From NCBI GenBank assembly GCA_039986595.1, contig JBDWQJ010000002.1, forward strand, positions 124,001-188,000: 64,000 nt of DNA, read 5' to 3'. The notes under the pieces are model-generated. The model saw only the letters and a list, made by a program, of their open reading frames with translations. It was not told the origin of the DNA and ran no database searches. This DNA is from Lentilitoribacter sp039986595 (GTDB lineage: Bacteria; Pseudomonadota; Alphaproteobacteria; Rhizobiales; Rhizobiaceae). This document shows positions 34,432-42,303 of the stretch, in pieces. Each line of letters begins with the position of its first letter. Positions within the stretch are counted from its first letter, which is position 1. The position numbers were made by a program, and so were the translations under genes.

Positions 34432-35085
34432 ATGTTCGCAGTCATTAAAACTGGTGGTAAGCAATATCGCGTTACTGCTGATGACGTTCTAAAAGTAGAA
34501 CGTGTTGCTGGCGAAGCTGGCGACATTATCGAATTCACAGAAGTTATGATGGTTGGCGAAGGCGCATCTGCGACTATCGGCAAACCAACTGTTGATGGCG
34601 CAATGGTAACAGCTGAAGTTGTTGACCAAGGCCGTGGTCGCAAGATCATCGCGTTCAAAAAACGTCGTCGTCAGAACTCACGCCGCACAATCGGTCACCG
34701 TCAGCATTTCACAACAGTGAAAATCGCTGAGATTTTGACAGATGGCGCGAAGGCTTCAAAAAAAGCTGCTGCTAAAAAGCCTGCTGCAAAAGCAGAAGCA
34801 CCAAAAGCTGCTGCTGAAAAAGCTCCAGCTAAAGCAAAAGCTGCTGACGCTGCACCTGCAGCATTGTTCACGGCACCTGAAGGCCCAGCTGATGATTTGA
34901 AAAAAATCTCAGGTGTTGGTCCAGTGCTTGAGAAAAAACTAAACGCACTTGGCGTGACAACATTTGCACAAGTTGCTGCAATGTCACGTGATGACATTGA
35001 AAAACTAGATGACGCATTGTCTTTCAAAGGCCGTATCGATCGTGATAACTGGCTTGAGCAAGCAGCTGAACTAGCTAAAGCGTAA
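34432..35085 (+). CDS. rplU: 50S ribosomal protein L21 with C-terminal helix-hairpin-helix extension
   Basis: 217 residues, about twice the usual 103. Residues 1-103 are L21 (FAVIKTGGKQYRV at the start; KKRRRQNSRRTIGHRQHFT near the end of the domain). A Lys/Ala-rich linker of about 45 residues follows, then a domain of about 65 residues with DLKKISGVGPVLEKKLNALG. This is a helix-hairpin-helix motif like those at the end of NuoE and in DUF4332 proteins. I know similar long L21 proteins in other Hyphomicrobiales. The extension may bind rRNA or DNA; its role is unproved. AAGGA precedes the ATG. It forms an operon with rpmA, 25 nt downstream. Confidence 0.95.
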   Translation: MFAVIKTGGKQYRVTADDVLKVERVAGEAGDIIEFTEVMMVGEGASATIGKPTVDGAMVTAEVVDQGRGRKIIAFKKRRRQNSRRTIGHRQHFTTVKIAEILTDGAKASKKAAAKKPAAKAEAPKAAAEKAPAKAKAADAAPAALFTAPEGPADDLKKISGVGPVLEKKLNALGVTTFAQVAAMSRDDIEKLDDALSFKGRIDRDNWLEQAAELAKA

Positions 35086-35110
35086 TTGACGAGATTGTAG
35101 GAGATAAAAA

Positions 35111-35380
35111 ATGGCACATAAAAAAGCTGGTGGTTCATCCCGCAACGGTCGCGATTCAGAATCAAAACGCCTAGGCGTTAAAAAATTCGGCGGCGAAGCT
35201 GTAATTTCAGGCAACATTATTCTGCGTCAGCGCGGCACTAAGTGGCATCCAGGTACGGGTGTTGGCCTTGGTCGCGATCACACTATTTTTGCCACTACTC
35301 AAGGCAATGTAGAGTTCCGCAAAAAGGCCAACGGACGCACGTATGTGTCTGTAATGCCTATGGCGGAAGCAGCGGAATAA
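35111..35380 (+). CDS. rpmA: 50S ribosomal protein L27
   Basis: 89 residues, full length. It has the peptidyl-transferase-centre N-terminus AHKKAGGSSRNGRDSESKRLG, directly after Met, with no cleavable extension, then GGEAVISGNIILRQRGTKWHPG and GRDHTIFATTQG. It is co-transcribed with rplU. A strong intrinsic terminator follows 66 nt after the stop. Confidence 0.97.
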   Translation: MAHKKAGGSSRNGRDSESKRLGVKKFGGEAVISGNIILRQRGTKWHPGTGVGLGRDHTIFATTQGNVEFRKKANGRTYVSVMPMAEAAE

Positions 35381-35446
35381 CCGGAAACGCTCAAAATCAT
35401 CCGGTGTCTCATCGACCCGGCTGATTTTAAAAAAGCCAAATGTTTT

Positions 35447-35483
35447 AAAGGGAAGATGAGAGATCATCTTCCCTTTATTTTTT
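35447..35483 (+). terminator. strong rho-independent terminator after rpmA
   Basis: AAAGGGAAGATGA (35447-35459) and TCATCTTCCCTTT (35464-35476) form a perfect 13-bp stem with a GAGA tetraloop, followed by a T-rich tract (ATTTTTTT). It ends the rplU-rpmA transcript just before the first acetyltransferase gene. Confidence 0.92.
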
Positions 35484-35504
35484 GCATTAACAGGAGGCTT
35501 TAAA

Positions 35505-36176
35505 ATGCAATGCCAATCAGATGAACAATATAGTGATGAATACGAAGAACGGATAAGCCAAAGTGATGGTCTCAGTATAAGCGTTACAGAAAATGTAACA
35601 CAAATTGACACCCCTCGCCTTACTTTGCGCAAACCGCATTGTGATGACATAGACGCAATTTCCACGTTGGCAAATGATATTGCCGTGGCCTCAATGCTTT
35701 CTCGAATGCCTTATCCGTACAAACGCACGGATGCGGAAGATTTCGTCAACAAAGTGGCCAAACTGGAAAATGGAAATTGCGTCTATGCCATTACACTCAA
35801 TGAAACGGGTGAGTTTATTGGTTGTTGCGGAATTGAAAAGAAACAAGGGCGCGAGCGGATGGAAATTGGATATTGGTTAGGCAAACCACATTGGGGTCAA
35901 GGCTATGCCACAGAAGCCGCGCATGCACTCGTCGATAAAGCTTTTCGAATTTGCAAGATCGAAGAAATCATTGGGCGCTGCAGAATTGGCAATATGGCCT
36001 CGCGCAGTGTCTTACAAAAAAGCGGGTTCCAATTCATCGGAACTGGCATGAACTACTCACTTGCACAAGATACACAAGTTCCGGTGGAACTTTACAGACT
36101 AGAACGGAAAGTTTGGGATTCACTGCGTAATTGGCCAGAAACCATCGAACAAAAAACCGAATTGAAAGGAGGTTAA
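35505..36176 (+). CDS. GNAT N-acetyltransferase (RimJ/RimL-like), first of a tandem pair
   Basis: 223 residues. A polar N-terminal extension of about 35 residues precedes a RimL-type GNAT domain: IDTPRLTLRKPHCDDIDA at its start, GYWLGKPHWGQGYATEAAHALVDKAF as the acetyl-CoA pyrophosphate-binding motif (Gx2GxG/A type), and NMASRSVLQKSGFQFIG. AGGAGG lies 7 nt before the ATG. Substrates are unknown; relatives acetylate protein N-termini or small molecules. The rplU-rpmA-GNAT-GNAT-obgE order is conserved in this group. Translation is linked to the next gene (1-nt gap). Confidence 0.88.
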   Translation: MQCQSDEQYSDEYEERISQSDGLSISVTENVTQIDTPRLTLRKPHCDDIDAISTLANDIAVASMLSRMPYPYKRTDAEDFVNKVAKLENGNCVYAITLNETGEFIGCCGIEKKQGRERMEIGYWLGKPHWGQGYATEAAHALVDKAFRICKIEEIIGRCRIGNMASRSVLQKSGFQFIGTGMNYSLAQDTQVPVELYRLERKVWDSLRNWPETIEQKTELKGG

Positions 36177-36177
36177 G

Positions 36178-36753
36178 ATGTTGGAAGTAATAAAAAATAA
36201 CCAGGAACGCATAGCGCTGGAGCCGATCGCGCAAAGGCACGTTAAGCCAATGGCAAGTCTTGCTGGTAATCCAAAAATTCTTGACCGGATGCTTTTCAAA
36301 CCTCAGCCTTTTACAGTTAGTGATGCGCAGGAATTCGTTGAACGTGCTCAAAACAGTAATCCGCTGGAACTTTTAAGCTACGCAATTGTTGATCGTTTAA
36401 CCCGCGAGTTTTTGGGTGTGACCAGTATTTCTGTAAAACCAAACCATGTCATTCCATCATTTGGATATTGGTTGGGAGAGCAACATTGGAATAAAGGTTT
36501 GGCGAGCGAAACAGTTGGCGTTGTTGTACGCGATGTATTGCCAGAGTTTCGTTTTGCAATCTTACGTGCTGGCTGCGAGATTGATAATTTGGCATCACAA
36601 CGTGTCCTTGAGAAAAACGGTTTTAAACCACAAGAAACCGGGTCTTTGAATATCGGTGATCAAAAATCTATCGATATTAAATGGTACCAAATTAACTTGG
36701 CACCATATCAAGGATATAAAAGTACAGATGCAAAAGAAGATATAGCGACATAG
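36178..36753 (+). CDS. GNAT N-acetyltransferase, second of a tandem pair
   Basis: 191 residues of GNAT fold, with FGYWLGEQHWNKGLASETVGVVVRDVL for acetyl-CoA binding and EIDNLASQRVLEKNGFKP near the C-terminus. It resembles the upstream paralogue and probably arose by duplication. The AAGGAGG ribosome binding site lies inside the end of the first gene, 6 nt before the ATG, so both are expressed together. Substrate unknown. Confidence 0.88.
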   Translation: MLEVIKNNQERIALEPIAQRHVKPMASLAGNPKILDRMLFKPQPFTVSDAQEFVERAQNSNPLELLSYAIVDRLTREFLGVTSISVKPNHVIPSFGYWLGEQHWNKGLASETVGVVVRDVLPEFRFAILRAGCEIDNLASQRVLEKNGFKPQETGSLNIGDQKSIDIKWYQINLAPYQGYKSTDAKEDIAT

Positions 36754-36823
36754 CTTTAATCTTTTGCCTTTTTAGGCAAGCATCTATATCCCTCTCAGCA
36801 ATATCACGCGTTGAGATAAATTT

Positions 36824-36860
36824 TAGCCTCATATTTTGATCATTTCAGAATATGAGGCTA
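36824..36860. promoter_or_regulatory. perfect 12-bp hairpin upstream of obgE
   Basis: TAGCCTCATATT (36824-36835) and AATATGAGGCTA (36849-36860) are perfect inverted arms with a 13-nt loop containing TGATCA. It lies 44 nt before the obgE ATG. No T-run follows on the plus strand, so it is not a standard terminator; it may be a processing site, operator or leader structure. Confidence 0.5.
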
Positions 36861-36903
36861 TATGACTATTTAATTAAAGCAGACCAATTGGCGGACAGCA
36901 CAA

Positions 36904-37911
36904 ATGAAATTTTTAGATCAGGCAAAAGTATTTATTAAGTCTGGCGCTGGCGGTGCTGGTTGCGTCTCCTTTCACCGTGAAAAGTTTGTCGAATTCGGCG
37001 GACCAGATGGCGGTGACGGCGGCAATGGCGGTCATGTTTGGATCGAAGCTGTCAATGGCTTAAACACGCTTATTGATTACCGTTTCCAACAACACCATAA
37101 AGCCCAAACAGGTGTACACGGCATGGGTCGAAACCGGACCGGCGCCAAAGGTGAAGACATTGTCTTGAAAGTCCCCGCCGGAACGCAAGTGTATGAAGAA
37201 GATAATGAAACACTGATCTGCGATATAACTGAAGAAGGTCAACGCTTTCGCTTGGCAAAAGGCGGTAATGGCGGCTTTGGTAACGCGCATTTTAAATCAG
37301 CAACTAACCAAGCTCCCCGCAATGCCAATCCTGGCCAACCATCGGATGAAAAAACCATCTGGCTTCGCCTCAAGCTTATCGCCGATGCTGGCTTGGTTGG
37401 TTTACCTAATGCCGGAAAATCAACATTTTTATCCAATGTCAGTCGTGCGCGGCCAAAAATTGGCGCTTATCCTTTTACCACACTTCACCCAAATTTGGGT
37501 GTTGCGACATCTGATGGGTACGAGTTTATCATTGCAGATATCCCAGGTTTGATCGAAGGCGCACATGAAGGTGCGGGTATTGGCGATAGGTTTTTAGGTC
37601 ATGTTGAGCGAACCCGTGTGATGTTGCATTTGGTTTCAGCACAGGAAGAAGATGTAGCCAAAGCCTATAAAACAGTGCGCAAAGAGCTTGAAGCTTACGG
37701 TAAAGGCATTGCAGAAAAACCTGAGATTATAGCGCTTTCACAAACTGATATTTTGGATGAGGAAACGCTTAACGAAAAAATGCAAGCACTTGAAGAAGCT
37801 GCTGGCAGAAAAGTTGAAAAGATATCTTCAATTGCCGGATTTGGCATGAAAGAGATGTTGCGTAACCTGCGTCAACATATCGATAAGAACCTAAAAGAAG
37901 AGGCAGAGTAA
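36904..37911 (+). CDS. obgE: GTPase ObgE/CgtA
   Basis: Essential ribosome-associated GTPase in 50S assembly and stress control. 335 residues: Gly-rich Obg domain (FLDQAKVFIKSGAGGAGCVSF; GGPDGGDGGNGGHV), then a G domain with GLPNAGKST (G1), the threonine-containing switch YPFTTLHPNLG (G2) and DIPGLIEGAHEGAGIG (G3), ending without the OCT domain of Firmicutes. proB begins within its stop (TAATG). Confidence 0.96.
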   Translation: MKFLDQAKVFIKSGAGGAGCVSFHREKFVEFGGPDGGDGGNGGHVWIEAVNGLNTLIDYRFQQHHKAQTGVHGMGRNRTGAKGEDIVLKVPAGTQVYEEDNETLICDITEEGQRFRLAKGGNGGFGNAHFKSATNQAPRNANPGQPSDEKTIWLRLKLIADAGLVGLPNAGKSTFLSNVSRARPKIGAYPFTTLHPNLGVATSDGYEFIIADIPGLIEGAHEGAGIGDRFLGHVERTRVMLHLVSAQEEDVAKAYKTVRKELEAYGKGIAEKPEIIALSQTDILDEETLNEKMQALEEAAGRKVEKISSIAGFGMKEMLRNLRQHIDKNLKEEAE

Positions 37912-39053
37912 TGAGCGCAGGGCGCAAACGCGTTGATGGTCACACAAAAATCGTGATCAAAATCGGTTCTGCTTTGCTCGTTGATCGCCAAAGCGGTCTG
38001 AAATCCGATTGGTTAGCCTCATTGTGTGATGACATCGCAGCGCTGAAAGCAAAAGGCGCGGATGTGCTTGTCGTCTCATCAGGTGCAATTGCCATGGGCC
38101 GCACCGTATTATCAGCCACAAATAAACGCCTTAAACTTGAAGAAAGCCAGGCTTGCGCTGCTGTTGGCCAAATTGCGTTGGCCCGCGCATGGAGCGAATG
38201 CCTATCCCACCATAATATTTTTGCAGGCCAAGTGCTGCTCACATTAAATGACACAGAAGAGCGCCGCAGATACCTAAATGCCCGCGCCACAATTGGAGAG
38301 TTACTCGAACTTGGCGCAATTCCGATCATCAATGAAAATGACACGGTTGCCACCAGTGAAATTCGTTATGGTGATAATGACCGACTTGCAGCTCGAGTTG
38401 CAACCATGGTCGGGGCTGACCTTTTGGTGCTTTTATCTGATATTGATGGGCTATATACAGCCCCTCCTCACGAAGATCCAAATGCAGAATTTCTCGACGT
38501 TATTGAACAGATAACACCAGAAATTGAAGCAATGGCAGGCGATGCAGGTTCAGAGTTATCGCGCGGAGGCATGCGAACAAAAATCGATGCCGCGAAAATT
38601 GCAACAACAGCCGGCTGTTCAATGATCATCGCATCCGGCCAGACGGCAAATCCGCTGTCATCCATTGATGATGACGCACGCTCTTCGTGGTTTACAGCAT
38701 CAGGAACCCCGCGCACTGCGCGTGCGGTTTGGATTGCTGGGCAATTAGAGCCTGCTGGCAAACTCACAATTGATGACGGCGCCATTCGAGCACTTAAAAA
38801 AGGAAATAGTTTATTGCCGGCTGGCGTTCGCAAAGTACAAGGTGATTTTTATCGTGGTGATACGATATCAATCTGTAGCAACCAAGGCGAAGAAATTGCG
38901 CGTGGTATCTCACGATATGATGCGGATGAAGCGCACTCAATTGCAGGCCTACAAACATCACAAATTGAAGAGAAACTTGGTTACGCCGGGCGAAATGCCA
39001 TGGTGCACCGAGATGATTTGGTCATGATGCATGCCAAAGAAAAAGCATCATAG
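37911..39053 (+). CDS. proB: glutamate 5-kinase
   Basis: First step of proline synthesis: ATP-dependent phosphorylation of glutamate. 380 residues: amino-acid-kinase domain (IKIGSALLVD, VVSSGAIAMGR, FGDNDRLAA-like RYGDNDRLAARVA, LLSDIDGLY) and a C-terminal PUA domain (about 285-370). The product is passed to ProA, encoded 24 nt downstream. The 1-nt overlap with obgE indicates translational coupling. Confidence 0.96.
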   Translation: MSAGRKRVDGHTKIVIKIGSALLVDRQSGLKSDWLASLCDDIAALKAKGADVLVVSSGAIAMGRTVLSATNKRLKLEESQACAAVGQIALARAWSECLSHHNIFAGQVLLTLNDTEERRRYLNARATIGELLELGAIPIINENDTVATSEIRYGDNDRLAARVATMVGADLLVLLSDIDGLYTAPPHEDPNAEFLDVIEQITPEIEAMAGDAGSELSRGGMRTKIDAAKIATTAGCSMIIASGQTANPLSSIDDDARSSWFTASGTPRTARAVWIAGQLEPAGKLTIDDGAIRALKKGNSLLPAGVRKVQGDFYRGDTISICSNQGEEIARGISRYDADEAHSIAGLQTSQIEEKLGYAGRNAMVHRDDLVMMHAKEKAS

Positions 39054-39077
39054 GAAGATAAGATACGGGATTTAATC

Positions 39078-40364
39078 ATGTCTGATACATTAGAAAAAAC
39101 TCAAACTGTTGAAGAAATTATGACGGGCATTGGCGCACGCGCCATTGCCGCAAAGCCCGCATTAGCGATAGCAAGTGCAGAGCGCAAACATGCAGCGCTC
39201 ATTGGTATGGCACAAGCTATTGAAGCCAGCGTTGACGGTATTTTAAATGCCAATGCTATCGACATGGAAAAGGCTGTTGCAAGTAATATGTCATCGGCAA
39301 TGCTGGATCGCCTGAAATTAGATGATGGACGTGTTCGCGCCATGGCAGATGGCATTCGCGCAATCGCCGAATTAAAAGACCCAATTGGTGAAGTAATCGC
39401 AGAGTGGGATCGTCCAAATGGTCTCAACATTGAGCGCGTTCGAACACCACTTGGTGCCATTGGCGTGATTTACGAAGCCCGCCCAAATGTGACAGCTGAC
39501 GCTGGAGCTCTTTGCTTAAAAGCTGGCAACGCTGTGGTGTTACGCGGTGGTTCTGATAGCTTTCATTCATCGGGTGCCATCCATGCATGTCTGGTTAAAG
39601 GCTTAGAAGCTGCAAACCTTCCAATAGATGCCATTCAGATTGTACCTACATCTGATCGCGCAGCTGTGGGAGAAATGCTCAAAGGTCTCAGCGGAGCCAT
39701 TGACGTGATTATCCCGCGCGGTGGCAAAGGCTTGGTGGCACGTGTGCAATCAGAAGCACGTGTTCCAGTTTTCGCTCATCTTGAAGGTTTATGTCACATC
39801 TATGTCGATGCATCGGCGAATTTGGACATGGCAAAAGATATCGTCATCAATGCAAAGATGCGCCGGACCGGAATTTGCGGTTCAGCTGAAACGCTATTGA
39901 TAGACAAAAATGCAGATAGCTCATTTGTGCCATATATCATCAATGCCCTAAGAGAAGCAGGCTGTGAAGTGCGCGGCACCGAAGACATTATCGCGCAAGT
40001 TGATGCGGTCATCCCAGCAACGATTGAGGATTGGTCAACGGAATATCTTGATAAAATTATCGCAGCAAAAACTGTCGATGGCATTTCAGGTGCGATTGCG
40101 CATATCAATGAATATTCGTCCAACCATACTGAAGCTGTTATTTGCGAAGATGCAAACGTTGCCGAGCGTTTCTTTAACGAAATTGATTCTGCAATTTTAT
40201 TGCATAATGCATCAACACAATTTGCTGATGGTGGCGAGTTTGGCATGGGCGCTGAAATTGGCATCGCAACAGGCAAAATGCACGCACGTGGCCCGGTTGG
40301 TGTTGAACAGCTCACTTCGTTTAAATATCGCGTCCATGGCAATGGCCAAACTCGACCTTCATAA
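39078..40364 (+). CDS. proA: gamma-glutamyl phosphate reductase
   Basis: Reduces gamma-glutamyl phosphate to the semialdehyde with NADPH. 428 residues of the aldehyde-dehydrogenase superfamily: PLGAIGVIYEARPNVTADA, GNAVVLRGGSDSFHSS, and the catalytic Cys in MRRTGICGSAETLLID. It ends with GPVGVEQLTSFKYRVHGNGQ. It is paired with proB; nadD follows after 17 nt. Confidence 0.96.
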   Translation: MSDTLEKTQTVEEIMTGIGARAIAAKPALAIASAERKHAALIGMAQAIEASVDGILNANAIDMEKAVASNMSSAMLDRLKLDDGRVRAMADGIRAIAELKDPIGEVIAEWDRPNGLNIERVRTPLGAIGVIYEARPNVTADAGALCLKAGNAVVLRGGSDSFHSSGAIHACLVKGLEAANLPIDAIQIVPTSDRAAVGEMLKGLSGAIDVIIPRGGKGLVARVQSEARVPVFAHLEGLCHIYVDASANLDMAKDIVINAKMRRTGICGSAETLLIDKNADSSFVPYIINALREAGCEVRGTEDIIAQVDAVIPATIEDWSTEYLDKIIAAKTVDGISGAIAHINEYSSNHTEAVICEDANVAERFFNEIDSAILLHNASTQFADGGEFGMGAEIGIATGKMHARGPVGVEQLTSFKYRVHGNGQTRPS

Positions 40365-40381
40365 CGGACAAAGTTTTTAAA

Positions 40382-41011
40382 TTGAGCGCAACAGTCATCA
40401 AACCAGACTTTCTAAAAATGCCACTCGTACATAAAGGCATGCGCGTGGGTTTATTTGGTGGCTCGTTCAACCCGCCTCATGAGGGACATGTTCTGGTCGC
40501 AGAAACAGCAATAAGGCGCCTGCAGCTTGATCAAGTTTGGTGGATGGTTACACCTGGCAATCCACTCAAGAGCCATAAAGAATTAGCTGATTTAGAAACC
40601 CGGGTTAATTTAAGCCGACAGATTTGCGAAGATCCGAAGATAAAAATTACCGCCTTTGAAGCCGCACATGATTTGCAATATACCGCCGAGACACTTCAGT
40701 TCGTTAAGAGCAGAAACACAGGCGTCAACTTTGTCTGGTTAATGGGCGCTGATAATCTGGCAAACTTTCACCATTGGCAAAACTGGCAATTTATTGCTGG
40801 CCAATTTCCTATTGCTGTTATTGATCGACCCGGTTCTACATTATCTTATCTGTCATCACGCATGGCAAAAACATTTGCCAATGCCCGCCTTGATGAAACG
40901 GATGCCAAGCGTTTACCGTTTTTAAAAGCGCCTGCTTGGACCTTTTTGCACGGCCCGCGTTCAACGCTATCATCAACTGCAATCAGGAACGCGGCTAAAC
41001 AGCCTAAATAA
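40382..41011 (+). CDS. nadD: nicotinate-nucleotide adenylyltransferase
   Basis: Makes deamido-NAD from nicotinate mononucleotide and ATP. 209 residues from a TTG at 40382. The nucleotidyltransferase HxGH motif is present as PPHEGH in GLFGGSFNPPHEGH; later come LMGADNLANFHHW and SSTAIRNA. The start is unsettled: TTG 40382, ATG 40418 or ATG 40439 (immediately before RVGLFGG), none with a convincing ribosome binding site. The proBA-nadD-rsfS-rlmH order is widely conserved. Confidence 0.93.
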   Translation: MSATVIKPDFLKMPLVHKGMRVGLFGGSFNPPHEGHVLVAETAIRRLQLDQVWWMVTPGNPLKSHKELADLETRVNLSRQICEDPKIKITAFEAAHDLQYTAETLQFVKSRNTGVNFVWLMGADNLANFHHWQNWQFIAGQFPIAVIDRPGSTLSYLSSRMAKTFANARLDETDAKRLPFLKAPAWTFLHGPRSTLSSTAIRNAAKQPK

Positions 41012-41038
41012 TAACTTTCTCCGACATGGGGATTTGAC

Positions 41039-41068
41039 TTGCTTCGCAACAGCATTCAATCGTATTAT
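41039..41068 (+). promoter_or_regulatory. candidate promoter upstream of rsfS
   Basis: TTGCTT (41039-41044), 18-nt spacer, TATTAT (41063-41068), in the 196-nt spacer between nadD and the annotated rsfS ATG. It would place the start of transcription near 41075. Confidence 0.35.
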
Positions 41069-41207
41069 GCCAGTGTCGAGGTAATTCAAAACATTGCCCG
41101 ATATAGGCGTGTTCTTATAGAAGAAAGGGATCAAGCTGAGAACAGCACACACAAAGACAGGGGCTGATAATGCACTGTCATCAGGTCAGAACTCGGGCGA
41201 AAATGCC

Positions 41208-41549
41208 ATGAAGGAGACCTTAAAAACTGTATTAGACTGTTTGGAAGAAGCCAAAGCAGAAGATACAATTTCAATTGATATTTCCGGAAAGTCGTCAATT
41301 GGCGATTACATGATTGTGACATCCGGACGTTCAAACCGCCATGTTTCCGCTATTTGCGATCAACTTATCAAAGATATCAAAGGCGCAGGTTCTGCTTCAC
41401 CTCGTATTGAGGGGCAAAACGCAGGCGATTGGGTCTTGATGGATTGTGGAGATATTATTATTCACATCTTCCGCCCGGAAATCCGTGATTTTTATAATAT
41501 TGAAAAAATGTGGATGACACCAGAAACAGATGACCAGGTCGTACACTAG
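41208..41549 (+). CDS. rsfS: ribosome silencing factor RsfS
   Basis: 113 residues from ATG 41208. It binds L14 on the large subunit and blocks subunit joining under starvation. Landmarks are LEEAKAEDTISIDISGKSSIGDYMIV, GRSNRHVSAICDQL, GDWVLMDCGDIIIHIF and the FYNIEKMW end. Relatives in this order usually have 20-30 more residues before this point. The frame is open back to 41121 and contains a CTG at 41136 with AGGGA correctly spaced, so the true start may be upstream (see findings). Confidence 0.92.
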   Translation: MKETLKTVLDCLEEAKAEDTISIDISGKSSIGDYMIVTSGRSNRHVSAICDQLIKDIKGAGSASPRIEGQNAGDWVLMDCGDIIIHIFRPEIRDFYNIEKMWMTPETDDQVVH

Positions 41550-41588
41550 TCAATAGTGGCCTGATTTATCGACCTCTGAAAAGGCATG

Positions 41589-41612
41589 ATGGAGCAAAAA
41601 AACCAGCTCCAT
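41589..41612 (+). terminator. hairpin between rsfS and rlmH
   Basis: ATGGAGC (41589-41595) and GCTCCAT (41606-41612) form a 7-bp stem around an A-rich loop, followed by only three T. It is possibly a weak terminator or an RNA-processing site in the 145-nt gap. Confidence 0.35.
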
Positions 41613-41694
41613 TTCACTGGCAGAAACAGCTGACCAATTGGCCAGAAAAGACGTTTGACGCCTTAATCTGCACTTACATTTAAGATTGGCGATT

Positions 41695-42177
41695 ATGCGC
41701 ATTCATCTTTTTGCTGTAGGCAAATTAAAATCTGGGCCAGAGAGCGAACTTACCAAAAGATATCTGGATCGATTGTCAAAGTCCGGTCCTGCGATCGGCC
41801 TCGAGTTTGGCAAAATGACCGAAGTCACCGAAAGTCGCGCGTCAAACGCAAATACGCGAAAATCCGATGAGGCTGCACTGCTCAATAAAGCGATACCCGA
41901 CAACGCAAAATTGATCATTTTGGATGAGGCTGGCGAAACCATTTCCTCATATAAATTTTCAAAAATGCTCGCAAATATGCGTGATAATGGTGATCGAGAT
42001 GTAATATTTGCAATCGGCGGCGCAGATGGACATGCAGATGCATCACGCCAGAAGGCATACAAAACGCTGTCCTTTGGTAAAATGACTTGGCCACACCAAA
42101 TGGCACGCTTCATGTTGGCTGAGCAGCTTTACCGCGCGGTTACAATTCTTTCAGGACACCCATATCATCGTATTTAG
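41695..42177 (+). CDS. rlmH: 23S rRNA pseudouridine1915 N3-methyltransferase
   Basis: SPOUT methyltransferase that modifies m3-pseudouridine 1915 in helix 69 using SAM. 160 residues from ATG 41695 (MRIHLFAVGKLKSGPE); a TTG at 41686 would only add Met-Ala-Ile. The SAM-binding knot region is VIFAIGGADGHADASR, and the protein ends in AVTILSGHPYHRI, the conserved tail reaching the active site. It lies downstream of rsfS, another large-subunit factor. Confidence 0.95.
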   Translation: MRIHLFAVGKLKSGPESELTKRYLDRLSKSGPAIGLEFGKMTEVTESRASNANTRKSDEAALLNKAIPDNAKLIILDEAGETISSYKFSKMLANMRDNGDRDVIFAIGGADGHADASRQKAYKTLSFGKMTWPHQMARFMLAEQLYRAVTILSGHPYHRI

Positions 42178-42303
42178 GAAATAATCTGTTTCGGCTTATC
42201 CACCAATGCCCCATTGCAAACACAAGTTTGTGAGATGACAATAATCCAGTAATTTGAGTATATTACGATAAACCACTTGAATAAGGTTCGATCAACAACG
42301 CTC

